Origin: Engraulis encrasicolus
Taxonomy: Eukaryota > Chordata > Actinopteri > Clupeiformes > Engraulidae
NCBI RefSeq assembly: GCF_034702125.1
Contig: NC_085869.1
Span: forward strand, 9,542,063 to 9,606,062
DNA length: 64,000 bases
Direction of reading: 5' to 3'
Every line of letters begins with the position of its first letter. Positions within the stretch are counted from its first letter, which is position 1. A program made the position numbers and the translations under genes. The notes below the pieces were generated by a model, which saw nothing but the letters and a program-made list of their open reading frames with translations, ran no database searches and was not told where the DNA came from. This document shows positions 10,982 through 24,054 of this stretch, one piece after another.

Positions 10982-13849
10982 GTATGGACACTCCAGCACA
11001 AATGTACAGTATATAGATAGTATATATAGTAATAGAAATACCATAGCCTCAGCCTTCTTTAGATACAAAATGGGTACAAACCGGAAGCAGGTTTAGTTTT
11101 ATCCATCATAGATTTAACAGGTTTAGATATTTTAGAGAGACAATTCAGATAGACAATCCATAGGTGCCATAATTTGATAAATTCATACATATTTCATAGC
11201 CTACCAATAATTTTCATTGGCTTTAATAACTGATTTCTTTTCACAATTTACCATGATATGTATTGACAGAATGTCTTGGAAAGGATATTTCATAATTGTG
11301 TCCCAAATTGTTCGGAATTGGCTACAGTATGTAACACTTCCTCGTGTTTTGTCAAAACTACATGTTTTTTTTTCAGAACACTAGCACAAAAACCTCACAC
11401 CAAATTAGCAAACCTGTCTAGGTACATTGCAAAATGTAACATGTTCTGCTTAGCTCTCCACACAGGTGTAAAATTGTTTTTGAAAATTGCTGATTTTGTA
11501 TGATATTGTTAACACACCCGTTGTCTACTAAAACAGGACAGAACATTTCCACAACGTTAGTGTAGCCAAACAGTTGACAAATTAGTCTACATAATATAAG
11601 TGTGCACAGTTTCAGGGAGTCGAGCTGGGTTCATCTTTTTGAAATTTCATTGATGTGGGGTCCCAAAGCTCAGATTGGACTCAAGGACAACAGGCTAGTT
11701 ACTTTATGTTTACAATTTTCTTTCTTTTGGCCGGTAAATCTCCCTATTTGTAGCTAATTTTGTGGAACTCTTCATACAGATACAACTTTTTTAAAAACCA
11801 AATCTTTAAAACATGCATCACATCATACACGGATTGCAGTAAATACACAGACAATGGGGGAAAAAAACACCTTACCTCCTTGTCTCTATACACAAAGTCT
11901 GTAATTTGGGGGAGGTTTGGAGTCTAGGAGTGTGTTCATCATTTGAGAAATTGTGTGTAAATCAGTGAATTGTGTTCATAGTTATGCCAATCAGGTGTTG
12001 TACAAATGGATTGTTTTGGTACATTTAGTAAAGTGTGTTTTATAAAACTGAAAAAAACGTGCTGGTTTTGTGCTATTAGTTTGGCTGATTTGGTCATTTG
12101 TTGTATCTGTGTAAATAGTTCCACGAAACAGCCAAAGGAAAAAAGGGGGTTTTAGTGAACAGAAAAAAAATGTAATATACACATTGCTTTAGGACATGGG
12201 TAGTGATAGTGGTGGAGAAAGATAATAGATTCTTGTCAACATATGATGTAAATTTGGAATAAATTGGACATTTGGACAACCACAATGAGAAGTTGCCTTT
12301 TGGGTTACATTTTCGTTTTATTTAATGGTATTATTTACAAAAACTCCCTACATAACATCCCTTCAACTTCGTGCCCCACTGGTAAACAAGGTCCTCAACG
12401 TACTTATGTGTAAAAAATGTATCCTGCCAACCAGTCAAGGTAATGGTTGATAAGATTTGGCGCTCTATTTGACGTGATAGACTGATTGTATCTGGTTTAG
12501 GGTTACATTCTGACTTGTTTGGGGTGCTGTGAACTGTGAGGTGAGATCATAGAGGTAAAAAATAACACTAGAGTGGACATGGCAATTCACGACAGCACTG
12601 GGAAGTGGCACATGGCGCCTCCCATTGTCTGTAGGTAGTGTAGGCACCTTCAGTCAATTCAAGTCGATGGAGAACACGCCCACCTCTGTTAAAAATTGGA
12701 CTAAAACTGTGTGAATATGAAGTAACCCATTAATCAAAGACCAGATTTGAAATGTCAGGATAAATATCTACTTAAATCATATGAGTCGATAAAATACATC
12801 TAAAAATCGAATTATAAAATTCTGCAAATATTTAACAACACACTTCAACTATTGTCCTTGTAGAGTGTGTTGATGGACATTTTCAAATTATTAAGCCATT
12901 TTTGACAGAGGTGAGCCTCCTTGTCCTTTCATTTCCATTCATCAGACCTACCTACAGATAATGGCCGCCACAGATTGCCGTCAGAAGGGGGGCGGGGTCA
13001 CCTCTAGTGTTATTTTCTACTTCTATGTATGAGATGTTCTGTTCTCTCTGGTCCTCCTGCAGGAGCAGCAGACAGGTGCTGCAGATGGACTGCTGTGGGT
13101 CTGGGGATACTGTGTGCTCTGCTGCTGGGGCTCTCCATAGGACTGGCTGTCTGGCTACTGACCGAGAGAGATCAGCTGCTGACCAATTACAGCAACCTGC
13201 TCGAGGAGAGAGATCAGCTGCTGACCAATTACAGCAAACTGCTGACCAATCAGAGCAAACTGCTGGAGGAGATACATCCGCTGCTGGCCAATCACAGCAA
13301 CATGCTCAAGGAGAGAGATCAGCTGCTGACCAATTCAACATATTACAATCTGCTCAATCCAGGTCAGCTGCTCACTTTAGCATACCTTGCTAAGATTCAT
13401 GCTTTGCTATGGTTTGTGTGAGGCTTATATTTTCATGTCACAAGCCTGATACTGTGTACATTCATACACATTCATAACATTATTTGCATGGGATAAGTAC
13501 GACCTCTGGTAATTGCAAATTACCACCACACCTCTGCGTTACTATGCACTTTCTCACAGGATACACTAGAAGCAGAAAGCACAGACCTCCGCCAAGGAAA
13601 CTGCTTGATAGAAAATTTGACTATGTTACACCCTAAGTCTTTCTGCCTTCTTTTTGTGGAGTTCCCGCATTTCAATTTCTGGTCATTAGTGGCGTCTAGA
13701 TTTATAGGCCAGCAATGGTGAAGAATCTTTAATAAGATCCTGGTTCCGGTTCGTGCTCTGGATCACCACCAGAATCTAATCACTTGTTCCTTGGGTCATT
13801 ACTAACAGCTTCAGCCAAATCCGTTCGCAAGTTTTTGAGTTATCCTGCT

Positions 13850-13881
<32 letters not shown>

Positions 13882-15922
13882 AACCAAATCGACCGAAAAC
13901 ATTACCTCCTTGGCGGAGGTAACATAGTCATTAGGTCATGTATGTTCCCGGTTCTCTGAATGAGATAAGTGAGCCATCTCTATGGGGGAACACTGCTGTT
14001 CAACTTGACCAAGACCCTTTGTAATCACACCTATAGGGGTTTCAGGGCGGACTAGAATGCACCAGCGACGTTTGGCATTTAAGTGCTTACCTGCAAACTG
14101 CCCATGTTCATAAAAAATATTAAAGGAAGAAAGGATATCCGCACACTGTTGCTGCTCATCGATTTATTATAACACAACGTTTCGACCTCAGGCGGTCTTC
14201 GTCAGGTGTATAGATAATTATTAATAGATAATATTCATAAAAAATATTACAAATATACATTATCAAATATACAAATTTGAGGATATTTTTTCTAGGACCG
14301 TCCTCTGGCGGCCCACTATGCTATGCTATGCCGCTGCGGCCCACAGTTTGAGAATCACTGACATACTTTAAGTTGGCTGAGGAACACTGCATATGATATA
14401 ATTTGAAAATCAACATGGGTCCGAGTGGGATTTGAATTCACAACCTCCATATTTCTAATCCAGAACCTTTGCCATTGAGCTAAGCAACTGTCTGTCACAA
14501 GCATTCCAGCAAGACAATATCACATTGCATTGAAGAGCTGTACAATAGAATTCTAGAATTGTAGTGCAGGTGCTCATTAGGAATAGAATGTTGAGAGAAT
14601 GTGACAGTTGAGATGGAACCCTTTATTAGCAGCACCTGTTCTGATTGTCTGTATGGCAGTTAGTATTGTACTCTAAGGCAGGGGGCAGAATCACAACAGT
14701 TTCTAGTTTTTAGATTGCTGTTGTTTAAAAAATTAAAAAGAATTGGTACATGTCCTTTTCGCAGATTGGAGTCATATCCGTGATCTTTTTAATAGTGCTT
14801 GAATGAGGTTTATAGGTTAAACGGTTCAGTCACAAATGGACCTCTTGTGGCAGATGCCCTGGCCTCTTATGAGGCACTTCAAAAATGAATAGGACACAGC
14901 CTTTGGGCCAGCCCAGCCATTTTTACACACCTGCCATTTAATAAGTAATGGGAGTCGGGACATGATCTTTTCACCGTTTGGAGTAATCTTCCAGAGCTCG
15001 CTAACAACGCTTCAACTAAACTTCTAGGTGAAAGTGTTGATGTTTTATGAACAAAAAAGCTTCCTACACTCTGATCTCTAGAGTGGTGGAATGCTCGGCA
15101 TGAAGGTTCCGTCCATTGTTTTCTATGGGGACCCAAACTTGCACAAAATCGCTGAAAACGACAACAGACACGGACACGCTATAGCAGAACAAATGATCTC
15201 CAAGCAGAGCCGGTCGTTTTAGTGTTTGAACGGTGTCTCTATCTCGAAAAGGCCTAGAAGGAGATCCATTTTATATTACTGACCTGCACAAGAGAAGCAA
15301 GCAAGAAACTGGACTTATAAGTGTGGCAAGCCCGCTAAATAAACTGTACTTAGAGATTACTATAAGCTTGCTCTGCAAGCCCGCTTAATAACAGAAACGA
15401 TGCTTTTCTTTTCAAAACAATCAAGCATTCTACAATACAATGTTTTGACCACAGGAAGAACAGTGCTTCTAATAGAAGATAACTGATGTGTTGTCAATAA
15501 AGCAATCAATCAATCAATCAATGTTTCTTTTCACAGCTGCAAGTTTCCGTATGTTCAGAAAGGTGGGAGACAAGTATTTCGCCACAGAGGGGCAGCAGTG
15601 CACATTTGATGATTGCTTGAAATTCTGCAGAGATGCTGGAGGTGATCTGGCATTGCCCAAAAATGAAAAGGAGAATGACGTAGTTGTGAAGATTCTTACA
15701 CTGTTACAAGTTAAAAGAGGATGGCTTGGGACAACCGACAGAAAGACTGAAGGCACCTTTCTGGACAGACACGAAAGCCCATTGCATTTCAAAAATTGGG
15801 CGGATGGACAGCCCAATGATTATATGGGGAATGAGGATTGTGGTACGACGTTTTCAGATGGCAAATGGAATGACGATGCCTGTGACAACAAAAATCATAT
15901 GGTATGTGAAATAGAAAACTGA
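10822..15922 (+). CDS. type II membrane C-type lectin, three exons
   Basis: Exons 10822-10981, 13063-13362 and 15537-15922 join through two phase-1 introns to a 281-residue protein without stops. Residues 1-53 are cytoplasmic, with MDDRIYAND, an acidic DDDDD run, KKKK and a proline-rich PPPPLPP segment. A hydrophobic membrane helix (TAVGLGILCALLLGLSIGLA) follows near residue 61. Then comes a heptad stalk of ERDQLLTNYS-type repeats with five N-x-S/T sequons. The C-terminal 120 or so residues are a C-type lectin domain with the WLG core, a QPN tripeptide at Ca2+ site 2, ED and WND. The expected role is a cell-surface sugar-binding receptor. The tail and stalk resemble fish CD209-like lectins; the single-exon domain resembles collectins. 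No AATAAA was seen shortly after the stop, so the 3' end is unknown. Splicing is inferred, not proven. Confidence 0.85.
10982..12544. other. intron 1 of the lectin gene, first part
   Basis: AT-rich non-coding DNA. It contains purine/pyrimidine blocks resembling the non-coding DNA of a fish transposon at about 11270-12330, but no terminal repeats could be proven. Small open frames here are unsupported. Confidence 0.5.
12545..13030. repeat. diverged foldback element in intron 1
   Basis: Arms at about 12545-12690 and 12905-13030 are inverted copies. For example AACACTAGAG, CCATTGTCTGTAGGTAG and CACCTCTGTT on the left pair with CTCTAGTGTT, CTACCTACAGATAATGG and GACAGAGGTG on the right, around a spacer of about 200 bp. 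The right arm ends about 30 bp before the exon 2 splice acceptor at 13061-13062. Confidence 0.7.
13063..13362 (+). CDS. C-type lectin exon 2 (membrane helix and stalk)
   Basis: The acceptor TCCTCCTGCAG ends at 13062 and the donor GTCAGC starts at 13363; both borders are phase 1. It encodes a cysteine/arginine juxtamembrane segment (RCCRW), one membrane helix of about 22 residues, and a leucine heptad stalk. The stalk repeats LLTNYS, LLTNYS, LLTNQS, LLANHS and LLTNST, each with an N-glycosylation sequon. This suggests an extended, oligomerising, glycosylated neck. The other open frame over these bases is a shadow. Confidence 0.85.
13363..13579. other. intron 2 of the lectin gene, first part
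   Basis: Non-coding; nothing recognised before the MITE that starts at about 13580. Confidence 0.5.
13580..13922. mobile_element. MITE with ACCTCCGCCAAGG ends
   Basis: Left end ACCTCCGCCAAGG (about 13586) and right end CCTTGGCGGAGGTAAC (about 13907-13922) are inverted. A (GACA)n stretch at 13851-13873 is internal. This is a common fish repeat type; a fragment with the same end lies at 21495-21545. Superfamily uncertain. Confidence 0.75.
13923..15124. other. intron 2, mixed old repeats
   Basis: Contains a fish repeat block 'ACGTTTCGACCTCAGGCGGT' followed by 'CTTCGTCAGGTGTATAG' near 14178-14210 and a tRNA-like SINE remnant at 14405-14495. No coding frame was recognised. The 85-codon minus frame at 14879-15136 has no domain. 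Confidence 0.5.
14405..14495 (-). mobile_element. tRNA-derived SINE remnant, antisense
   Basis: On the minus strand TTGCTTAGCTCAATGG resembles an A box and GAATTCAAATCCCACT a degenerate B box about 45 bp downstream. The acceptor stem is not conserved, so it is not a functional tRNA. Confidence 0.55.
15125..15410 (-). repeat. dispersed repeat, copy of the 53.3-53.6 kb repeat
   Basis: In inverted orientation it shares 'AAACACTAAAACGACCGGCT', 'GAGATAGAGACACCGTTCAA', 'AGGCCTTTCGAGATAG' and the TTAAGCGGGCTTGC block with 53294-53600. It lies in intron 2 of the lectin gene. Confidence 0.7.
15537..15922 (+). CDS. C-type lectin exon 3 (collectin-like recognition domain)
   Basis: The acceptor TTTCTTTTCACAG ends at 15536 and the frame enters at phase 1. 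The exon carries the whole C-type lectin domain and the stop codon. Visible landmarks are LKFCRDAGGDLALPKN, the RGWLG core strand, KNWADGQPNDY with the QPN tripeptide, NEDC, GKWNDDAC and the final MVCEIEN. The four canonical cysteines are present, plus two extra near the domain start (GQQC, DDC). QPN is intermediate between mannose-type EPN and galactose-type QPD, so sugar preference cannot be predicted. An upstream ATG at 15488 is intronic. Confidence 0.9.
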
Positions 15923-16120
15923 AGAACAGATAGGCCTATGTGTTCAATCATTTCTACAGTGTGTTGCCACAGCAATTTTCAATTCGGAATTTAGCTTTTT
16001 AAAAAGTATGTTCCACTAAATATAAATCGGTAGATTTTATTGTGTTATTAGATATACTTAGGTAGGCTATTACAAAAACTTGGAATTATTTAGCAATTTG
16101 TTCTGTGTCAAATGCTAGAT
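15923..16120 (+). other. presumed 3' flank of the lectin gene
   Basis: AT-rich sequence directly after the stop codon. No canonical AATAAA is visible before the hAT MITE at 16121. Confidence 0.45.
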
Positions 16121-16444
16121 CAGGTGTGGGGAACCTGTGTCTCGGGGGCGTTTGCGGCCCTTGAGGCCGTTTTATCCGGCCCCCGATATAATTTTAATGA
16201 TATGTAGCTTCACATGAAATATTTCGTGAAGGAATCTTAGAAAATACATTTGCAATACAATTAAGTTATATTGTAGGAGACCTACAGAAGGTGGGGTCTG
16301 ATTTAAAGGTGGCTGCCTTCAATATGGGCCTAAAGTGCAGGGTGAAATCCTGGTTTGTGATGATAGTAGGCTACGGCCCTCAAAGGACTTTTACTCAGAT
16401 GAATTTGAAGTGGCCCCTCGAATGAAAAAGGTTCCCCACCCCTG
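16121..16444. mobile_element. hAT-type MITE, copy B
   Basis: 324 bp with inverted ends CAGGTGTGGGGAACC and GGTTCCCCACCCCTG. The perfect 8-bp duplication TGCTAGAT lies at 16113-16120 and 16445-16452. It is the same family as 4246-4549. It lies about 200 bp after the lectin stop codon. Confidence 0.92.
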
Positions 16445-16485
16445 TGCTAGATTGACTGGACTACATCGGGCTAGGAGAAAACAAC

Positions 16486-17639
<1,154 letters not shown>

Positions 17640-18318
17640 CAATCTGGCTGGTGAGGAAAGCTAGGTCTATGGTGGGCATGGAATTGGAGGACCTCACTAC
17701 AACAGCCGAAAACAGGACACTGAGCAGACTGGACTCCATACTGGAAAATGACAGACACCCCCTGCACCCGCTTCTGGCCAACCAGAGGAGCGTGTTCAGC
17801 TACAGACTCCAGGCCTTCCCCTGCCGTACAGACAGACTACGGAAGTCATTTGTTCCTAGGGCCATCCAGCTCTTCAACACACACAGAAAGACACAATGAA
17901 AGAGATTGTCATTGGTGACTGGACTGCCTAAACCACCCCCACCCCCTCCTGATTTTTTATCTCTACTGAACAGCTACACTTCACCCAACGTGTGCGTGTG
18001 CGTGTGTGTGTGTGTGTGTGGGACTGCTCAACACAGGGCAATAAACTCACTACACCCCACCTCAGCTACCTCATCTATCCCCTGGGATAGCATCTGTGAA
18101 CTATTTAATTCTGCAATTTTATTCTTACTGGACTATCTCAACCACTGGAAAAGCTACTGTGAACTGCCTTATTTTTATTTTTTATTATTTTTATTTTTTA
18201 ACTGAGGGACTTCTACAATGCACAATCATTAGAACTACTTTGGCTCTTTTATGTGTACTGAACACGTTTATCTTGACTTTTTATGTGTATGTATGCAACA
18301 TGATGCCCTACAAGGACC

Positions 18319-18487
<169 letters not shown>

Positions 18488-18510
18488 ACAATATGTGTGT
18501 GTTGGGGGGA

Positions 18511-18632
<122 letters not shown>

Positions 18633-18763
18633 GATATACTTTTACTCTAATTTGCATTTTTGTGTATACGTTCTTTGTGTATGTTTGGATTTGTGTATTT
18701 ATGTAAGCTGACAGACACCTTAATTTCCTTCGGGATTAATAAAAGTACTCTACTCTACTCATC

Positions 18764-19602
18764 TCTAGCTTTTTTTCCAATGAATATTAACTGCAAATCC
18801 CAGACGTAGCAAGTAACACTAATCCTGTTCACAGTATCGTACCTGTGACAACACCAAGGATGTTGCAAATGTAACATTTAAAACTTAAGTGGTGTTAATT
18901 TGCCTGAAAATTAGAAAGTAACCCTTGTGAATGCCTGATCTCCAAAATTCAGAGCTCTTGGACACGGATGTTAAGGACACGAAATCCGTGTCCAGGAGCA
19001 CGGATTATGCCAAAATTCGGTGCTCCTGGACACAGAACTGTTTTCCGTGATTGGCACACGGAAGTGCTTTCTATATTCCCACAGCACTGTGTTAACTCTA
19101 TCATTAGAAAATACATACCGAATTCTAATCCTAAACAAAATGCTATAGCAATTTAAGTTGTGCCCTGACCAAAACATTTCCTAACCTTAACCGGTCATTA
19201 AAGACATATTTTTGAAAAATACCTTTTCCAGTTGGTTGATAGGCTATCAAATTAATATCATGCATGAAAGAATACTAGCTGTGCCCAGACCAAAACAATC
19301 CCTAACGCTAACCTGTCAGTAAGAAATGTTTTTTTTTTTTTTTTAGAAAAAAATATTTGAAATTAGAAAAATCCTGAGAAAACACAAGACTAAGATTATT
19401 ATACTATCTCTCTATAATAGAGAGAGCACTTCTGTGTGTCCATCACGGAAAACAATTCTGTGTCCAGGAGCACAGAATTTTGGCAAAATCCGTGCTCCTG
19501 GACACGGATTTTGTGTCCTTAACATCCTTCCATGTGATTAGACTATAATATAATACTATGTGTCTTTAGTGAGTCTGACTTTGAACACATAAGCACATTA
19601 TA
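18764..19602. repeat. segmental duplication, unit B
   Basis: Second copy of the 16486-17400 segment, sharing both outer flanks and the foldback element. It lies directly after the LINE tail and keeps the following TA/CA microsatellite start. Confidence 0.85.
18965..19527. mobile_element. foldback element with subterminal palindromes, copy B
   Basis: Same terminal repeats and palindromes as copy A (palindromes at 18985-19036 and 19456-19507). It differs by an internal insertion near 19057-19135 and a second A-rich block near 19350. Confidence 0.8.
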
Positions 19603-19641
19603 TATATATATATATATAGACACACACACACACACACACAC
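19597..19641. repeat. (TA)n-(CA)n microsatellite
   Basis: Paralogous to the start of the compound array at 17399; the GA portion is missing here. Confidence 0.95.
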
Positions 19642-19883
19642 GTCAATCAATGAGTCCTTAAAGGGACACGGAGAAACAATGTCAACACATCAAACTTGTT
19701 TTTATAGATCATGCCAATATCAAATTTGTTTTGAATTGATTGTATTCGTATTAAACACAGCTGCATTGTAAAATCATTATGAATACCTTCAAATTAAAAT
19801 TAAAAACCATGGGCTAATAATAAATATGAGGGAGTTCAATTTTGATTAACACCCTACGAAAATCAACCATGGTTTTACTGTAG

Positions 19884-20215
19884 TAAGTTAAGCTCCTGCT
19901 CACACTGCACGAGGAAATTTCGCTATTTAAAAGTTCATATCTCACGACTCACGTCCTCACACTATACGAGCCGACGGTCTGATGCGAACAGAATGGTCCA
20001 ACTGTGCAAGACGACACTCGTGTTTCCCGGGGCTGCAGAGGACAATTTGATCTACTAACACACCATGTGTGAGGTGTGGGGGGACAGGGGTAAAGGAGGA
20101 GCTGAACTGGGGAGCAGTACAAATGTGTGTAGGGGTGTGAGACACCGCTCCTACACACACGTGACTGAACTGTTGGCCAACCAGTTCATTGGCGCGTGAC
20201 CTCGGAGGCGGTCAC
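19884..20215. mobile_element. Harbinger-like element fragment, copy 1
   Basis: Shares CACTAACACACCAYGTG, GAGGAGCTGAASTGGGGA, TGTGTAGRGGTGTGAGACA and GCGCGTGACCTCGGAGGC with 35995-36160. Its left part (TTAAAAGTTCATATCTCACG, CGTCCTCACACTATACGAGC) is the inverted equivalent of 6440-6480 in the 540-bp Harbinger-type MITE. A related right piece (GGGGATAAGCAACTGCAG) lies at about 20497-20514. No intact transposase. Confidence 0.65.
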
Positions 20216-20540
20216 CGTCACGTCTACGCCCGAGTCTGCTGCCAGTAATACAACTGCACATGGTAACAGGGGGAACACAGCATTGAGACAGACGTTGAAT
20301 TCACTGTATTTGGTATGACAAATAATCTTAACTGAGATGAATAATGCAGGACATTCACTCATTTCACTGGAGTAATTCAGGGGGAAAATACAAATTACGT
20401 AAACATCCCCATATTATACAAAGTTGTAGAGTATGTATGGGAAAGTAACACTGTGAATATATTAATGGATAGTAGACCCTTGCAGACGAGCATCACCGGG
20501 GATAAGCAACTGCAGGAGTTTCCCCGAAAGGATGGCTGCG

Positions 20541-23500
20541 AGTAGTGGAGGACGTGGTGGCCTACAGGTGGTTGGTGGCAACTGGGCTGGGAATGGTCAG
20601 GGCATAGGAAGTGACGTCACAGTTAAGGTGAACAAGCTAAACGGCCATAAAGTTCAGTGTTCAGTGGCATATGACAAAAAGCTGGTGAGATGAGTAATCT
20701 CAGGTGTCCCGTTATCAGTCAGTGGATGCTGTTAACTCATTGAGTAACGACGACGTAATAATACATTTTTCACGCCCATGCGTTGTTTACCAACAACGTA
20801 AAAATACGTTTTTTTGCGTTTTTCGTACACCCTTCAATATATAATATTTGTGATTTTGGGAGGTCTGTGACGAATACAAATGACAAAAATGGCAGTCAAA
20901 AGCTAGTGTTATGATTTGGACATTTTAATTTTAATCACAACACCGGAGCAGCAACCGTGGGTAAAGCAGACGGTCTATTATGAATGATGAACCTTTGGGT
21001 AGGCTACCCGCCTATTGACTACGTCGCGTGCTCAGCTTGCAGCCCTGTTAGCCTTGTGATTCTCTATAGTGGTGGACTATGATGCTGTCGTGAAGAATCG
21101 TGCCAATTCTGTACTTACTTTAATGAACAGCGTCCACTCTATGTCGCTTTTTATAGTGTCCTTCACGCAATAAACACACAGGAAGATAATTGTAGGCTAT
21201 ATCGTGCCTGGCAGGCTGAGTGGGCTAGCCTGCCTTAAACTTTCAGGGGCTAAAATTCTTACCCAGATCCTTACAAATGAACCCCAAACTGTAATCGGAT
21301 CCAATACCCTGAGATTTTGAAGTTTGATCGCCAGCAAGATAAGTTGAATTGTAATTCTAAGTTTTCTCCCCCATGATAATGACGAATTTTCTGGAGCTTG
21401 CTGTCAGCCAGATGCTAGCCTACTAGCTATGTATGTGGCTACGTAAACACTGCATCCCATGGATCACCAGTTATGGATCAGGCATTGGGTTATTACCTCC
21501 GCCAAGGGTGGAGGTTATGTGATCGCCTGGGTTTGTGTGTGTGTTCGTTACGCCTGGGTTTGTGTATTGTATGTTCGCTGCTATTTCACGGACTGCCACA
21601 AGGTGCGTGAGGTGAATTGAGCACTGATCACACTGGACAGACGAATATCCCCCTGTGTTGCTGCCGGGCGGCTGCCAGCCAGCACAGCAGCAGCACCCTC
21701 AGTGTCATGTGAATAGGGGGAACGGACTGTGTCCTCTTGCAACGTTTTGGATGCCAGCTGCCTTTAAAACCGGTTCAAAATACATGTTCTGCGATGACCA
21801 GTCAACACTGCACGTGTGATTGTTCAGAGTACAGCTAGTTTTACTTTGCCTAAATTAACACAAACAGGAAGCTTGGTTCTACCGTACTCAAGCCAGGAGA
21901 GTTTCTTTCTAACCCAATAAACAGCTCTGTCAAAACGTTTTGCTATTCCTGGGGGCTGTTCATTAACATCTCACTCGATGCACTTACTTGTGAATATGCC
22001 GAGCCTATTATGTACATTGTTTCATTTTGAAAACACCTGTTTAATTTCAGCTCGGGCAGTTTCTAGCTAGTTCACTAGCCTAGTTATTCCAACATGGTAA
22101 CAGAATGCAATGTTAACCTAGCGTTTCCACTCTGCTAAACCCACTCATTGTAACTTTATAGAGTTGTTGGACATTAGTTAACACAATAGGCAACATTCAT
22201 CATATATTTGTGAGTATGCCAAGCCAAATATGCTAAGTTGGTAGTCATTGGGTTTTGACAAAATGACTCATTTCAGTTCAGACAGAATGTTAGCGTGCTA
22301 GGTAGCTAATTATGCTAACATCATCACTCTAGTTTCTTTCTAGCCCAATGAACGCCTCTGGTAGCCTAATGTTTTCACTAATAGACAGGTCATCAGCTGA
22401 GAAAATTAGGCCTTTCGTCCTAGTACCGCACTTTTCTCTGTGGATTACTGACCAGAAGGCCTATTGGAAGAAATTAAAACATGGGGCCACGTCAATTTTT
22501 GCTCAGAATTCAATATGGACGCCAATTTCCAAAATTGTTACCGAGGTTGGGCTAAATTACTTTCGGGACTTGTTTTTTTTGCGAAGCTTTCGCGTGTGCA
22601 AAGGCATTACTTGCAAGGCATACCAAACTTGGCTGTGAAGCCGTAAATGCATGTTTTTATTGGCCAAGGTAGTCAGTCAGGAGATGTGTGAAGACAAGGT
22701 GAACAGGACAACACAAAACTGAGTTTTTGTGCCAGCTAATTTCACATCAATACCAACTGGTCCCCATTTTAACTTGTGACATTCTGAAACAGCGCTTGGT
22801 TCACAAAAACCTCTTTATCTCCGTTTCTTACAGAATTCGGGAGGTACCCGTGTCGGTTTAACTTAGGTTTGCTTGGCAATAAAAGCTCGTAGAGACACAG
22901 GGTTTTCACCCACAACAAGGGCAAAGTCTCCACTTTCAAACGAGCCATAACATGTTTCAGTGGCACCATCACATAATATGCTGTGACTCTACGACAAACG
23001 CCAAAAAAGGGCTTAGAACGCTGGTACAGTTCTGTGCATAAAAAAGCAGTGCCTTCACAAACATGAGTAGGCCTAAATGTCAAAGTTCTTCAAATAAATT
23101 GCACTTTAATGCCCCAAAATTCTTGAGGACACTGTGCATCCATTGGGAGAAGTAATTCAATTTCAAAGTATTTCATAGAGAGTGGAGAAATGCCATTGTA
23201 AACGGGGGTCCTAAAGGGTCCTGGCAAAGTAGCCTATGTGTTTTTACGACTACGCCACTGGTGGCCTTTCTTCCACCAGATATACTTGTATACCAATGGT
23301 TCTTAGACCATGTGTTTGACAAGAGGGTTCCCACACGCAGGCAAGTGAGTGAAGACAGAGACATTAGTTCAAAAATAAAGGTGGATATTTATTGACAAAT
23401 GAGCAACCATGAAACAGTATAACCAATGAATTGGCATTTATTGAAAAGACAAACAGAATATGGGCCAAAGTTAAATAAAGGGGTATGGCACATGAGGTGT

Positions 23501-23834
23501 TAAGGCCTGCCACCCAGGCTAATCCTACTCACTACCAATGGCCAGACTATGGCAATTTCAACAGGTCGGTTGCCTGAACTATGAGGGCAAAACATGCTCT
23601 AGGTTCCTGTGCCTATACACACACATGGCACGGATACTGGAAACATTAAAGCACAGCAAAACAAGGTGCTCATTTACCACTACAAATACGGTGATGCGGC
23701 AACCGACCCTGTGGAGACGCCCAGGCCATAGAAAGATCATAAGGGCTAAGTGAGACCCACAACTAGGCTACAATTAGTCAATTTAGGTACACCTGACTAA
23801 GGTGGCAGTCAGTACCGTCCCAGGCCAATAGGCA
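20541..23834. other. large unassigned region with old repeats
   Basis: No gene could be supported over 3.3 kb. Visible items are a fish repeat block 'TTGTTTACCAACAACGTAAA' at about 20785, an ACCTCCGCCAAGG MITE end at 21495, and diverged tandem copies of about 215 bp near 21895-22360 (AGTTTCTTTCTARCCCAATR; CTTGTGARTATGCC-like). A block at about 23235-23400 recurs at 44660-44790. Open frames at 22348-22638 and 22769-23083 have no recognisable domain. Confidence 0.45.
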
Positions 23835-23990
23835 GTGTTGGGTAAGTTACTTTATAAATGTAATCCGTTACAGTTACAAGTTACCGTGATTAAAATGTAA
23901 TTGGAATGTAATATTGTTTTACAATATAATGTAACTGATTACTTTTGGATTACTTTTGGATTACTTAAGGTTTAAATGAGCATTGATCCA
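23835..23990. mobile_element. DNA-transposon end, GTTACTTT family
   Basis: Begins CAGTGTTGGGTAAGTTACTT and contains TTACTTTTGGATTACTTTTG, a very common fish non-autonomous repeat. The opposite end was not found. Confidence 0.6.
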
Positions 23991-24054
23991 TGTTCAATTA
24001 TCATCATATATCATCAGAGGTGAGTCTAGGCTAGGGCCAGAGTAGTTTCTAGGG

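Noticed and set aside
22348..22638. 96-codon plus-strand frame
   Set aside because: No recognisable domain and no splice sites in frame; surrounded by diverged repeats.
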